Below are positions 50,181 to 61,500 of a stretch of DNA of 64,000 bases, one piece after another. A model generated the notes under the pieces. That model was not told the DNA's origin and did no database searches. It worked only from the letters and a program-made list of their open reading frames with translations. A program made the position numbers and the translations under genes. Where the stretch lies: assembly GCA_014155875.1 (NCBI GenBank), contig JACEFZ010022404.1:419001-483000 (forward strand), written 5' to 3'. Source of the DNA: Cepaea nemoralis. Taxonomy: Eukaryota > Mollusca > Gastropoda > Stylommatophora > Helicidae. Within the stretch, counting starts at the first letter, position 1; each line of letters starts with the position of its first letter.

Positions 50181-52434
50181 ATGTCGACAACTGCTACATG
50201 TTATGGTGCTCGCCCTGCTCTGGTCCCACAGACAGGTGCAGTGCCGGGCCTTATGCCTCGTAAGGGTCTAACCACAATAAATGGAGGTCCTTCTCAGATG
50301 TCCAGCGGAGCCAGAGGGCATGACAATAGACCGTCTGGCCGTACCAAACAAAGACTTAAAGTAATGCACTGGAATGCAGAGGGTATCAACAAAAAAAGAA
50401 TAGAACTAGAAAACATCTTGACCAATGAAAATGTAAGTGTATGTTGCTTGCAAGAGGCTACCAGTGTTACCGATCTGACCGAAAGGACAGGCGAAAGGGT
50501 GGGATACTGACTCTTGTCAAAAACAACATTCCTGCTTCCCAAATTGAAGTTCACATGGAAGGGGCTGGGTATCAGGCTCTTAAACTTAAGACAGACAATA
50601 CAGACTTTCACCTTATGAATTATTACTGTCCAAATGACCGCCCACAGGCACTGGACACACTACCATTAAAAGGAAAAATGATTGTGTGTGGCGACTTCAA
50701 CAGCCATTCGCAGAGCTGGGGCTATGATCACATGGACCAGAGAGGAGAGAAATTGGAAGATTGGCAGGATGAGAATAGATTCATCCTGATTAACAAGCCG
50801 TCTGACCCACATACCTTCTACTCGAGAACATGGCACTCTGCAACTACACCTGACCTGGCGTTTCATTCACCAGACCTGGAGTGGAACATTACACGAATTG
50901 TTGGGAAACAGCTTGGTGGCAGTGACCATCGGCCAGTCTTTCTAACTGTTGAAAATGAGCTTGTAAGTGAAAGCAGCACCCTCTCGAGGTGGCAACTACA
51001 AGAAAGCAGACTGGGCATTGTACAAGCATCGCACCAGCATACTGGTTAGAAACCTGAACACTGAGAAGGACATAAATAAAGTAGTTGAAGAGTTTGGGAA
51101 ATGCATACTACAGGCAGCACGAGAAACAATACCAAGAGGAGCCCGTAAACATTATAAACCCTACTGGAATAGTGAACTGGAACAGTTGCATAATGATATG
51201 AATGTATGTAGAAAACAAGCAGAGGCCAATCCCAGCCAAGAGCACCACAATAAATATCAGCACGCAAAGCCAAATTTCAAAGGGCCCAACTGCAGGCTAG
51301 ACGGAAAAGCTGGCAGGAGAAAACAGAGTCACTGAACTTTGAAAGAGACACAGAGAAGTTATGGAGGCTAATAAAACAGCTTAACGATGAGGGCACAGGG
51401 AGAAACTCAAAAATTGCGCTACATAAAGAAGGAAAAATCTTAACAGGAAAGCAAGCAGCTGACCATTTTGCGGACTCATTCGCACAAGATAACAATATTG
51501 AAATTAGTCCAGAGAAACAACAAGAGATTCGAGAGAAATGGCAAAATACAGGACAGAAGGAAATTGTACATGAGGTTATGGAGACACCTATCACATTCAG
51601 TGAACTGGAGCTAGCCATATCAAAACTGAAAATGAGAAAATCACCAGGAGCTGATGGTATCTCCAATGAAATGATCAGGAACCTAGAAAAAGAGGCCAAA
51701 GCAAAGCTGCTACAGATCTTTAATAATACATGGACCTTAGGCAGTGTTCCACAAGTCTGGAGAGAAGCAATCATGATACCCCTTCTAAAATCTGGGAAAG
51801 ACAGTTCCATTGCCTCCAGCTACAGACCAATTAGCCTCACCAGTTGTCTCTGCAAAACAATGGAACGCGTCATCAATCACAGACTACAGTGGTACATTGA
51901 AAGTGAAAACATCCTTGTACCACAACAGGCTGCCTTTAGGCAGTGCTACTCTACGGAAGATCAGACAACCTACCTCTCCCAAGAAGTTGAGGATGCATTC
52001 CAAGAGAAGAAGCTGGTACTTGCGGCTTGGATAGATCTGAAGAAAGCCTTTGACAAAGTCTGGAAAGAAGGTCTGATGAAGAAACTGAGAAACTGTAAAG
52101 TCAATGGAAGAATGTACAAATGGGTAAAAGCATACTTGCACAACAGAAGAGACCGAGTACAGATAGACGGTCTCAAGAGCAAGAAAGTACTACTGCGTCA
52201 CGGTTTTCCCCAGGGTGGAGTCCTGTCCCCAACACTTTTTCTAATCTTCATCAATGATCTTGTTGCTAATCTACCCGATGAAATTAAAGCGGCAATGTAC
52301 GCTGATGACCTGGTTTTGTGGAGCGCAAATGAACATGCATCAGTGGCCACCATATTGCTACAGAGAGCTATAGATACATTTGTTGCATGGGCGGATAGAT
52401 GGTGTATCAGCATAAACACTCTCAAGTGCATCAC
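50181..52434 (+). pseudogene. LINE-F endonuclease and RT part of ORF2
   Basis: The endonuclease shows MHWNAEGI, CLQE, VCGDFNSHSQSWG, TPDLAFHS and GGSDHRPVFL. The linker includes WRLIKQLNDEG. The RT carries KSPGADGISNEM, YRPISLTSCLCKTMERV, AWIDLKKAFDKVW (motif A), GFPQGGVLSPTLFLIFINDL (motif B) and AAMYADDLVLW (motif C). Frames shift near 50455, where codons after CLQE are deleted relative to the 18380 copy, and again near 50990 and 51280. From about 51326 to the LTR insertion the frame is continuous. All main catalytic motifs are readable, but the shifts make it non-functional. Confidence 0.92.
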
Positions 52435-54324
52435 TGTCATGAATTCACTGGTAAAGTAACCATCAGATAATTAAATTTACAGAAAAACAGCGACAGGCTG
52501 GATTCGCCACTACAAGTGTTTACTACAGTGTCGGCGAGATCAAAACAGTCGAAAGACCTTGAGAAGTCCACCACATCAAACAGTAGAATTGTCTTTGACA
52601 GTCCCCAATTGTAGGCATATGTTGAAATAAGGGGAAGCGACTTGTACATGGATTGTCTCAAAGGGGAGATAATCTACTCCTGTGACATTGATTTAACACA
52701 AGGGAGAGAATTGATTCAGAAATGGATAATCGGCCCTTGAACCACTTTTGTTAACATCAAAGACTTGACTAGAACACTCACAGCTCTTGACGAAAAAAAC
52801 AAGACTTGTGTACATTAGTGTGGCCAAGGATTGTGAATAGGATTGACGTGTTTGTTACCGCAATTATGAAGTGGGAGAGCTCTACAGTGTTAGATTAATT
52901 AAAAATTAAATAACATGTGTCGTTATGGCAAAGTGTAGAGGCCATCCAGGAATGATGCGGTAGTGCTTGAGGTAGTATTGATAGAATATTTAAGCCTAAT
53001 TAATATAAGCAGTTGCCTTGGTAAAACTAGCTAGAGTAAGGAAGTGATGATTGGCTCTGCTAGTGTGAATAGTGTAGCAGGGTGATATTTAGAGAGATTA
53101 CGAATTGGTTGGGAGGTGGGGAAAGTGTCCAATGATGGGATCTTTCAGTGGGTTGCCCACTGGGGTTCTGCACTCCGTTATTGATCTTTCCTTGTCTTAA
53201 CCTGATTCATAATTAAGGGATGAGCCACTCTGATCCTTGACAGAGGTTAGTTCACTGATAACTCTCTGAGCAAGGCAGTCGGCCTACATTCAGCTAGTAG
53301 GGATTAGTATCAGGCGGCATTCACCAGATGTGGTCTTTTTCTCTACCAGGTTCCCCTACGTCTACGAAGAAGCTCTACACTGAGTTGATGGCGGTAAACT
53401 CGCCTTAAGAAGAACATCCAACTAACATTCACTTTATTTTATAAGAGGAATAAATACCAAGGAGAAATAAAAATCAGCATTGTTTATGCTAGGCCTAGGA
53501 TCCAGAAACTGGCTCAGTGGAGTAAGACATTAAACGACTCATTTACAAGAGGGATTTACCCAGGGTGGGTGATACTCTTTTCTTCACCACATATCACTGA
53601 ACAATAGAGTCTAGAGAAAGACATTTTGACATGAATTTCTCGTGGAATAATTTAGTGCAGTGAAGAAGTACGTTACAGTTTGTGTGTTACATGTTATATG
53701 AACATGGATTAGAACAAATGTGAGACCGGTGACATTGAAACCTAGTTTCTCGGTACAGTGATCCGTAATTATTTGAGTTATAGGGACCTTAGTTATTATA
53801 GTGAGTGACAGATCCAGGATTGGAGTTATACAATAACCTTTCTTAGTGGATCATGCATCTAGTCGACCCAGTGGATCTCGGAGAAAGTCAACGTCGGGAA
53901 GAATGGACACATCACCGGGTGAGATGTACACGTACTAAGCTATCATGCTGTGGCGTACCCTTGCTGTGATGATAATCTGACTTGGCTCCTGATCTGCTGT
54001 TCTGAATCTACAGACACACTAGAATTCGACATACATTCTACACATTACACACACACTTCTCCCACACATACTCTTTGCTTAATAAACTATTTTGTATTTA
54101 TTTGTAAAGATAGAGTTGTGGAGTATGTTGTGTTGGGGAGGAGTGAGAGGGGGCATGATACAGGGGTGAACAAGAGTGAGAAGAAGGTGTCCTTGGGCTG
54201 ACGGAGTGTTGTGGACGGAGTCTGGTGGGTTCTCTAGGACAATAATATTGGGTTAATAAAATGTGGGTGTTGATTCCTCTCACTCCAGGGACGACACTAA
54301 AGTAAGAAGGAATAACTTACGACA
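52435..54324. mobile_element. Probable solo LTR (1.89 kb) inserted in LINE-F
   Basis: The insert starts TGTCATG and ends TACGACA, the TG...CA form of LTRs. ATCAC before it (52430-52434) and AGCAC after it (54325-54329) form a 5-bp duplication with one mismatch. Removing the insert and one duplicate joins the LINE-F frame perfectly (KCI then TTLFTLSPKQ). Inside there is no coding domain, and an AATAAA-type region lies near 54080. No second LTR or internal gag-pol is present. It could also be another noncoding retroelement. Confidence 0.7.
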
Positions 54325-54329
54325 AGCAC

Positions 54330-55842
54330 CACTCTATTTACCCTTTCTCCGAAACAAAAGGCAGGGAGCATTCAGATAAATGGAACACCCCTAAGAGAAG
54401 ACAAGGAACCAACATACCTTGGTGTAACATTCGACGACAGGCTGACATGGAGAAAGCACATCAAAAAAGCAGTAGCAAAAGCCAGAAGGAAAATTGCCAT
54501 CCTGAGAAAGCTAACTGGAACCACTTGGGGAGCCAGTGGGAAAATACTTAGCAAAGTTTATCAACAGAGCATACGACCACACTTGGAATACGGGTCAACT
54601 GCGTAGTGTTCAGCATCAAAAACTACATTGCAGGAGCTGGACAAGGTACAAAATCAAGCTCTTAGAGTCATCACAGGAGGGATGAGATCAACCCCTATAG
54701 TAGCAATGGAGAAAATGGGGAGGACACAAGCTTTAAGAGAACGCAGAGATACAAAAACACTCATACAAGCAGAAAAGTTTCTCAGCTTGCCAGGCCACCC
54801 TATGAAGAACCGATTAGAAAACTTAGCTATGGGGCGGTTGAAACGAAGTAGTTTCATCCACCAGGCCAAACAACTCTGCAGAGAAACCATCGATCTTCCC
54901 ACAGTTGGTATCCCCCTGACAACCATTCCAGAGCGAACCCCGTGGAAAGATGAACATAGAATATCGCTACAAATCCAGTCAAAAGTGAGAGGAATATTTG
55001 ACAAGGAAGAACAGAACAGTGTACAGCGCAGAACAGCCACTCTCAGCTTCCTTGATGACGAATACCCACAGGACCTATGGATCCGAGTTTACACAGATGG
55101 GTCAGCACAAAATGCTGTTCGAAATGGAGGAGCAGGAGTGTACATAGAATATCCAAATAATCCTAGAGACACGGCCAGAATTCCAACAGAAATGTACTGC
55201 CATAACTATGATGCTGAAATTGAGGCAATCAAGATAGACACAGAGAAATTACAAAATACCAGCCATGGTACACAACCTGTGGTGATATTGACAGATGCAA
55301 AATCCATAATAGAGGCGCTCCTGTCTGGGAAATTGCCAGTTCTGAGGACACTACTTTCTGAACTTAGCAATCAGCGTAAGATCACCATACAGTGGATACC
55401 ATCCCACTGTGGAGTCCCCGGAAACGACAGAGCTGATCGATTGGCTAAGGAAGGAGCAAAAGAAGAACAACCTGATGTGCCTATTACATACCACCAAAAG
55501 AAAAGAATGATCAAATCAGTCAGAAGGCCACCAAACCTTACTCAAGACGACTACCACGTTATGGACAGACCAGAACAGGTCATTCTTCTGCGCCTCAGAA
55601 CAGGACACAATAGATTACGCAACCACATGTATACAAAATTCAAGATTGGTGACTCAGCCATGTGCACATGTGGTTTGGCGTCGCAGACAGCAGAGCACAT
55701 ACTCCAGGATTGCCCAAACTACAACATATCCAGGCGAACCTTCTGGCCTAGAGAGACAACAGTGGAAGATAAACTCTATGGACCGCTGAATGAACTAAAA
55801 AAGACTGTTAGATTCATACAAGAGACAACATTGCAGTTATAA
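54330..55842 (+). pseudogene. LINE-F RT thumb, RNase H and zinc end
   Basis: From TTLFTLSPKQ the sequence passes YLGVTFDDRLTWRKHI and a nonsense codon near 54605 (HLEYGSTA, then stop). The long frame then runs from 54628 to 55842. RNase H occupies the middle: IRVYTDGSAQNAVRNGG (Asp), YDAEIEAIKI (Glu), VILTDAKSII (Asp) and IPSHCGVPGNDRADRLAKEG (His and Asp). The C-terminus has CTCGLASQTAEHILQDCP, a zinc-finger-like CxC...H...C seen in many RNase-H LINEs. The RNase H set looks complete. Confidence 0.9.
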
Positions 55843-55884
55843 GCATATTTCAGGCGAACGAAAGAAAAAGAAGTTGCTACTACT

Positions 55885-56228
55885 TGTAGTGTCTAACATC
55901 TATATTTTTCATCTACTATTATTTTATATGTGTGCAAGCTGATGTAATAATTTCTGGTAAATGGCACTGGCCTTTGTGTTCAATAGTGTTAGGCGGAAAT
56001 ATAACTGTCGAGGAGGGGATAAGTCATGGAGGTAACTTGCCCTATGCCGTTGTTTCTGCAAAAACGTATTCTACACATCTAAATTCCCCTTTCTCATCCC
56101 TGCAAGAGCAGCTACATCTACCTTTTCTACGAGCCACTTCTTTGTTTTTGTTTTTTTTTCTTGAGTATCAGGGACTGTTTCTTTAATCGGCTTGCAAGAG
56201 ACATTAGTCCCGAGTGTTCTCACTGAAT
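55885..56228. other. No gene recognised
   Basis: An 84-codon frame only; nothing recognised. Confidence 0.4.
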
Positions 56229-56236
56229 CTGGGGGT

Positions 56237-56306
<70 letters not shown>

Positions 56307-56330
56307 GAGGAGGAGGAGGAGGAGGAGGAG
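56229..56330. repeat. (GA)n followed by (GGA)n microsatellite
   Basis: GA dinucleotides to about 56305, then GGA trinucleotides to 56330. Confidence 0.95.
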
Positions 56331-57526
56331 GGGGGTAAAGGATTATAACCTAAACACACAACTTCACACCAGCCCTGAGTCAGCGCGACTTCTGACACTG
56401 TTTGGTCACTTGTCTCGGTATATAAACTAGGGAGGACTCAATGTCTGACATGCAGCATAGTCAAAACACCACGTAGCATTAACCGAGATCAAGGCATGTC
56501 GGCCAAAGTCGTTGATTATAGAGTGTTTACTCGTGTTTACAAGGACCATGCTCCGCATCAGAGACAGGGTCAGGGTTGGAGAGCCAACAAGCAAGTAGCC
56601 GAGAGGAGGAGTTGCTACTTGAGCTATGAACATGGTAGAAAGAAACACACATAGGGGCAATGTCGTCTACAGATGCACAGCAAACCGCCGATGCGGTGGT
56701 GAAGTCAGAGGCGCACTGCCTGAGAATAAGCTAGCTTCTCACGGGGGAAGGTGCTAGGATATGTGTGAAGCTACGAAGCCCATGTACATGATGCTATCCT
56801 TCCCGTGGGCGCATGTTTTGGAAAAAGTGGTAAAACGAAACGTTTCGAAACAGGGTAGGAACGCACGACAGGAGAAAGTCACCCGAAGTCATGTCCCTCC
56901 CCAAGAGTGTGGCAGCAAGGTAGGAAGCCGAAACATTCGGTGAAGGGGAACTACTTCTGAAGATCGAAAGCCTCCTGTCGAGATTGCTCCGGGGCGGATT
57001 TCTTATCACTACTGATCGTACTTCTTCCGTTTTTTTTTCTCTGCCCTGTTATGTATATTATCTGGCCCTCTGTGGCTAAATAGATTGCCGAAATTCTCAA
57101 ACCAGTGCGACAATAATTCGACCTCTTAATACTAAAAGATTCTTAAACAAAAGTGCACGGTGTTAACGTACATTGCCTCTCTTTTCATTAACGTCACCTG
57201 GGTGAAACAGTAAAGGTAATCTGTGATCATATCAAATTGAAGAAACTAAAGTTACGCCTACCAACATCCAAATTGAGAAACTACTACTGCTGTGAATATC
57301 TAATAATAAATTCAATATGCTTTTAAAAATATTACCAACAAATAGACGAAGTGGCGTGGGGAGTCCTCTATGTCCTATTCTATCGGAGAACTTTATGGTC
57401 GGTGTGTGGGTGATGTATTATTTCTCACAGAGACCAGACAACAAACAGAATAATTCCACACCATCATGAACCAAACCCACAAGAAAATTTCTTGACTGTT
57501 GACCATGAGCATAACTATACATTACA
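56331..57526. other. No gene recognised
   Basis: Unassigned sequence; short frames without motifs. Confidence 0.4.
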
Positions 57527-57609
57527 CAGCTAGTCGTCGACTTACGACCTATGCAACATACTACCATTCGACTTTACGACCACAATCACTAGCCATATTA
57601 GATTTCAGA

Positions 57610-57720
57610 TTTATCAACTCGAGTCTAGTGCTTCCACATTGATGTGGATAGGCCTTAGGTTCATACCAGAGTGCGAACAGCGTTGCCAGTAGTGGGTTGT
57701 GCTCAATATTTAAAGATTTA
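57610..57720 (-). mobile_element. Repeat Z, second copy
   Basis: The complement of this stretch matches 10725-10830, including AATATTGAGCACAACCCAC and TATGAACCTAAGGCC. Neither end reaches as far as in copy 1. Confidence 0.75.
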
Positions 57721-57799
57721 TTTCTGCCTCAATTATCAGTCGAACGGCGTTGTCTGCAAAGATCAGGTTGTGTGACGGTTTATTCAATGCCCAGTCTTC

Positions 57800-58000
57800 G
57801 TAGACTTAGATGGATAAACTGATTTTTGCAGATGATGCTGCAATTACGACCCACTCTGATGAAGAATTACAATGTCCACTATCTGCATTCTCCAATGCTT
57901 GTTCAGAATTTGGTTTAACAACTAGCAAAAAGAAGACACAGATTATGTCACAAGGTGCACATGGGGTACCATCAATCTTTATTGACGACGCCGAACTAAT
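57800..58000 (+). pseudogene. LINE RT fragment (motif C region)
   Basis: The frame reads KLIFADDAAITTHSDEELQ and FGLTTSKKKTQIMSQGA, the FADD active site and following helix of a non-LTR RT. Only about 65 codons remain. It lies inside the inverted-repeat element. Confidence 0.8.
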
Positions 58001-58333
58001 AATGTTTCCTATAGTATTTTCCACATCTGTTTTTTGTATGTTTTGCAAATATTAAACAAGCTGTACATGTACAGTTAATGCAGTGTTTTTCTTAAACCTG
58101 ACGATGTAAAAATAAGAAACAAAATGGTGTAGAGATGATACAAAAGGCACAACATGAACATCGAAAATTATGATTTATAACAATAATAAAAGAAATTTAT
58201 GATATAATTTAACTTAAATATTTTTATAACATCACTTCACATTACTGTACACATAGCGTACTCAACTTACGACCAAATCGTGTTACGACCGGTCTGTTGG
58301 AACCGATCGTGGTCGTAAGTCGACGACTAGCTG

Positions 58334-58570
58334 TAGTTCTTAGAAATCCTAATCCGACGTCTAGTGGAAGGCACCATCCAGAGAGCAGTCTATCGAAAAG
58401 GAACATGGACGGGTCAATAAATGAATTTCATTTGCTTTGCACTCATCCAATATAATGGTAGGTTGGAACGGACCCTATTTAATCGAGCTAGGAAAATTTG
58501 TTCCGACACACTAAAGGAATAACTAGACATCCTTCACCAAACTTTGAAATCCAATTGATATCCAAGCGGT
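58334..58570. other. No gene recognised
   Basis: Short unassigned spacer between the inverted-repeat element and the RTE1 insertion. Confidence 0.4.
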
Positions 58571-58581
58571 ATTATCAAATG

Positions 58582-61500
58582 AAACTTCCGGTAAAATGGC
58601 GACAAGATGAAGCGTTACTTTTTGGAGGGACGCTATTTAGTGTTTTTCATTGGATTTCGTGTGATTTCCTTAGGATTCCCTGTGAATAGTGTTTCCCTGT
58701 GGATTATGTGATGTTATATTGTGTTCCTTTTATTGGAAGTTTTCAAAAGAAGCCACGGAATGCAGGTGGTGGATGTAATTTTGAGGGCAGCCGACAGATA
58801 TTTGTGGGTCATGGCCTTGAGTTACACGACGGCAGGCAGAAGAACTCGTATTGAGTCAATGGTTGCGGTCTCCGACCAGTAAGGTCACTGCCATAGAGGA
58901 AAGCAACGGCAAACTACCTCTTTAAAAGTGCCTAGTATATCATGATTCGCTTAAAGACCGATCATCGCAAGACAAGGACAGAGACGTTAAAATTAGCAAC
59001 TTGGAACGTTAGGACGTTAAACAACGACGGAACATTAGAGAACATAAAACAAGAAATTGAAAGGGAAAAAATTAATATCTTAGGTATGTGCGAAACGAGA
59101 TGGACAGGAGCAGGCATCAAGATAGAAGAAAATTTCAAGATTATTTATTCTGGAGGTGAAGTTCGTCATAGGGGAGTGGCAATTATTCTGGACAGGAAAA
59201 CATCAAAATCTATTCAAGGATATTGGGCCGTGTCGGACAGAGTTCTACTAGTTAAATTAAGTGGCAGACCTTTTAGCATAAATATTATTCAAGTATATGC
59301 CCCAACAGGAGAATCCAGTGAAGATAGTGTAGAAGAATTTTATAATGACATAGAGTCTGCCTTAAAGAAATGTAAAAATTCAGAAATAACCATCATAATA
59401 GGGGACTTCAATGCAAAAGTAGGAAATCAAGGAGATAGATACACAGTAGGAAACTATGGTTTAGGAGAGAGAAATGAAAGAGGATACAGACTCGTAGAGT
59501 GGGCAAAAGAACAGGAAATGATTGTAGGAAACACCTGGTTCAAACAACACCCTAGAAGATTATGGACATGGAGGAGTCCTGATAGCAGGATTAGAAACCA
59601 GATTGACTACATTCTCATTAGCAGAAGATTTAGAAACGCATTAACAATAGCAAAAACAGTTCCCAGTGCTGATTGTTATAGTGACCACAGATTACTCACA
59701 GGAACATTGAGGATAAAGTTGAAGAAAGTCAAGTATATAACAGGAAACACTAAATATGATTTGTGTACATTGAGTAATGACAAGGAAATACAAAACAAAT
59801 TCAACATAGAAGTACAGAACAGATTCGAAATTTTGTCTGATCTAGAGATCCTATTCCAGGATGTGGATGATCAATGGGAAACGTTGAAGAATTCAATCAA
59901 TGTGGCTGCAGAAACAACTATTCCAAAATTAAAGAAGGTGGGTCGTAAGAAATGGATGACTGAAGAAATTTTACACCTCATGGAAACAAGAAGACTCAAC
60001 AAAAATAATTCTGTCAAATATGAAGAAATTCACAGACAAGTCAGAACATTATGTAAGGAGGCAAAAGAAGCATGGCTTGAGGAAAAGTGCTTAGAAATTG
60101 AAAGCCAACACAACAGTCAAAATACCAAATTAGTGCACAAACGAATTCAGGAACTTACTAATAAAAGAACAAGTACATCAACAGGGTGTCTAAAAACTGA
60201 AGATGGCAAAATCATAATAGAAAAAGACCAGATTCTACAGGTATGGACAGATTATGTGAAACACCTTTATGATGATAACAGAGACGAACAGTATGATATT
60301 AGATTTAATAATGAAGGACCGCCAATCTTGGAGATGGAGGTTCGAAATGTTCTTAAGCATATGAAAGCTGGCAAGGCCCCCGGTGCAGATAACATCACAA
60401 CAGAAATGATTAAAGCTTTAGAAGAATTTGGAATAGATCAAGTCACCAGACTGCTGAACACATTATATGATACTGGAGATATACCTCCTGAATTATGTAA
60501 CTCTATATTTATTGCAATCCCAAAGAAATCAGGAACCTTGGAATGTGATCAACATAGAACAATTAGTATAATGAGTCACATCACAAAGATTTTGCTAAGA
60601 ATTATCATGCAAAGAATGAGGAAGAAGATACAACCTGAAATAGGGGAAGAACAATGCGGGTTTGTAGAAGGAAAGGGTACAGTAAATGCTGTGTATATGC
60701 TGCGAACAGTTATTGAACGTGCTATAGAAGTAAACAAGGATATACATCTTTGCTTTATTGACTATACAAAGGCTTTTGATAGCGTTAGACATGTCAGCAT
60801 GGTGGATATGCTTGCAGATCTACAAATTGATGGGAAAGACATTAGACTTATAAAAAACATATATTGGAAACAACAAGCTGCAATAAGGATTGAAAATGAA
60901 GTGGGACAGTATCAGCCAATTAAGAGAGGTGTTAGGCAGGGATGTGTGATGTCTCCAGATCTTTTTTCCCTGTACAGTGAAAATATTTTCAGAAATGTAG
61001 AGGATATAAATGGAATCAGCATTGGAGGACGAAACATCAATAACATTAGATATGCAGATGATACAGTATTAATTGCAGACAATGCGCAGGACCTGCAACA
61101 ATTAGTAGATGCGGTTGTTGTACACAGTGAGCAACTGGGGTTAGAATTAAATTGTAAAAAGACTCAGGTTATGGTCGTCAGTAGGAAGGAAGAAGTGCCA
61201 CAATGTAATATACGAGTAAATGGAAATATTCTTCAACAAGTGAATCGGTACAATTATCTTGGAACAGTTATAACATCTGATGGGAGATGCCTTGAAGAGA
61301 TTAGAACAAGAATCGCCATGGCGAAAGTAGCCTTTAGCAAGATGAAAAACATTCTGACCAATAAAAAGATGTCAATTGAAACGAGAAAAAGAGTGTTGAG
61401 GGGATACATAGAGCCTGTTCTTTTGTATGGATGTGAAACTTGGACAATGAGCAGTCAAGCTGAAAAGCATCTGATGGCTGCAGAAATGTGGTTTCTGAGG

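Larger units (their letters stand above)
50040..55872 (+). mobile_element. LINE-F: endonuclease, RT and RNase H, interrupted by an LTR
   Basis: GTTGCTACTACT flanks it at 50028-50039 and 55873-55884, and the 3' end is GAA-rich. About 140 bp of leader precedes the ORF start at 50181. No separate ORF1 is visible; the ATG leads straight into the endonuclease (KVMHWNAEGI). The RNase H and CCHC-like end place it near the I-type LINE lineages. An 1890-bp insertion sits at 52435-54324. The copy at 18380 has about 220 bp more leader, so this one is slightly 5'-truncated. Confidence 0.93.
57527..58333. mobile_element. DNA transposon or MITE with long terminal inverted repeats (pogo/Tigger-like)
   Basis: CAGCTAGTCGTCGACTTACG at 57527 is matched exactly in inverted form ending with CTG at 58333. 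The inverted match covers 23 bases, and GACTTACGACC-like blocks recur further in on both arms. TA follows the right end; the left flank reads ACA and may have lost it. No transposase frame remains. The interior holds a repeat-Z piece and an RT fragment, so it is partly built from captured or inserted elements. Confidence 0.82.

Noticed and set aside
50441..51049. A host endonuclease or craniofacial-development-like gene
   Set aside because: It is continuous with an RT and RNase H and bounded by a target duplication, so it is a LINE.
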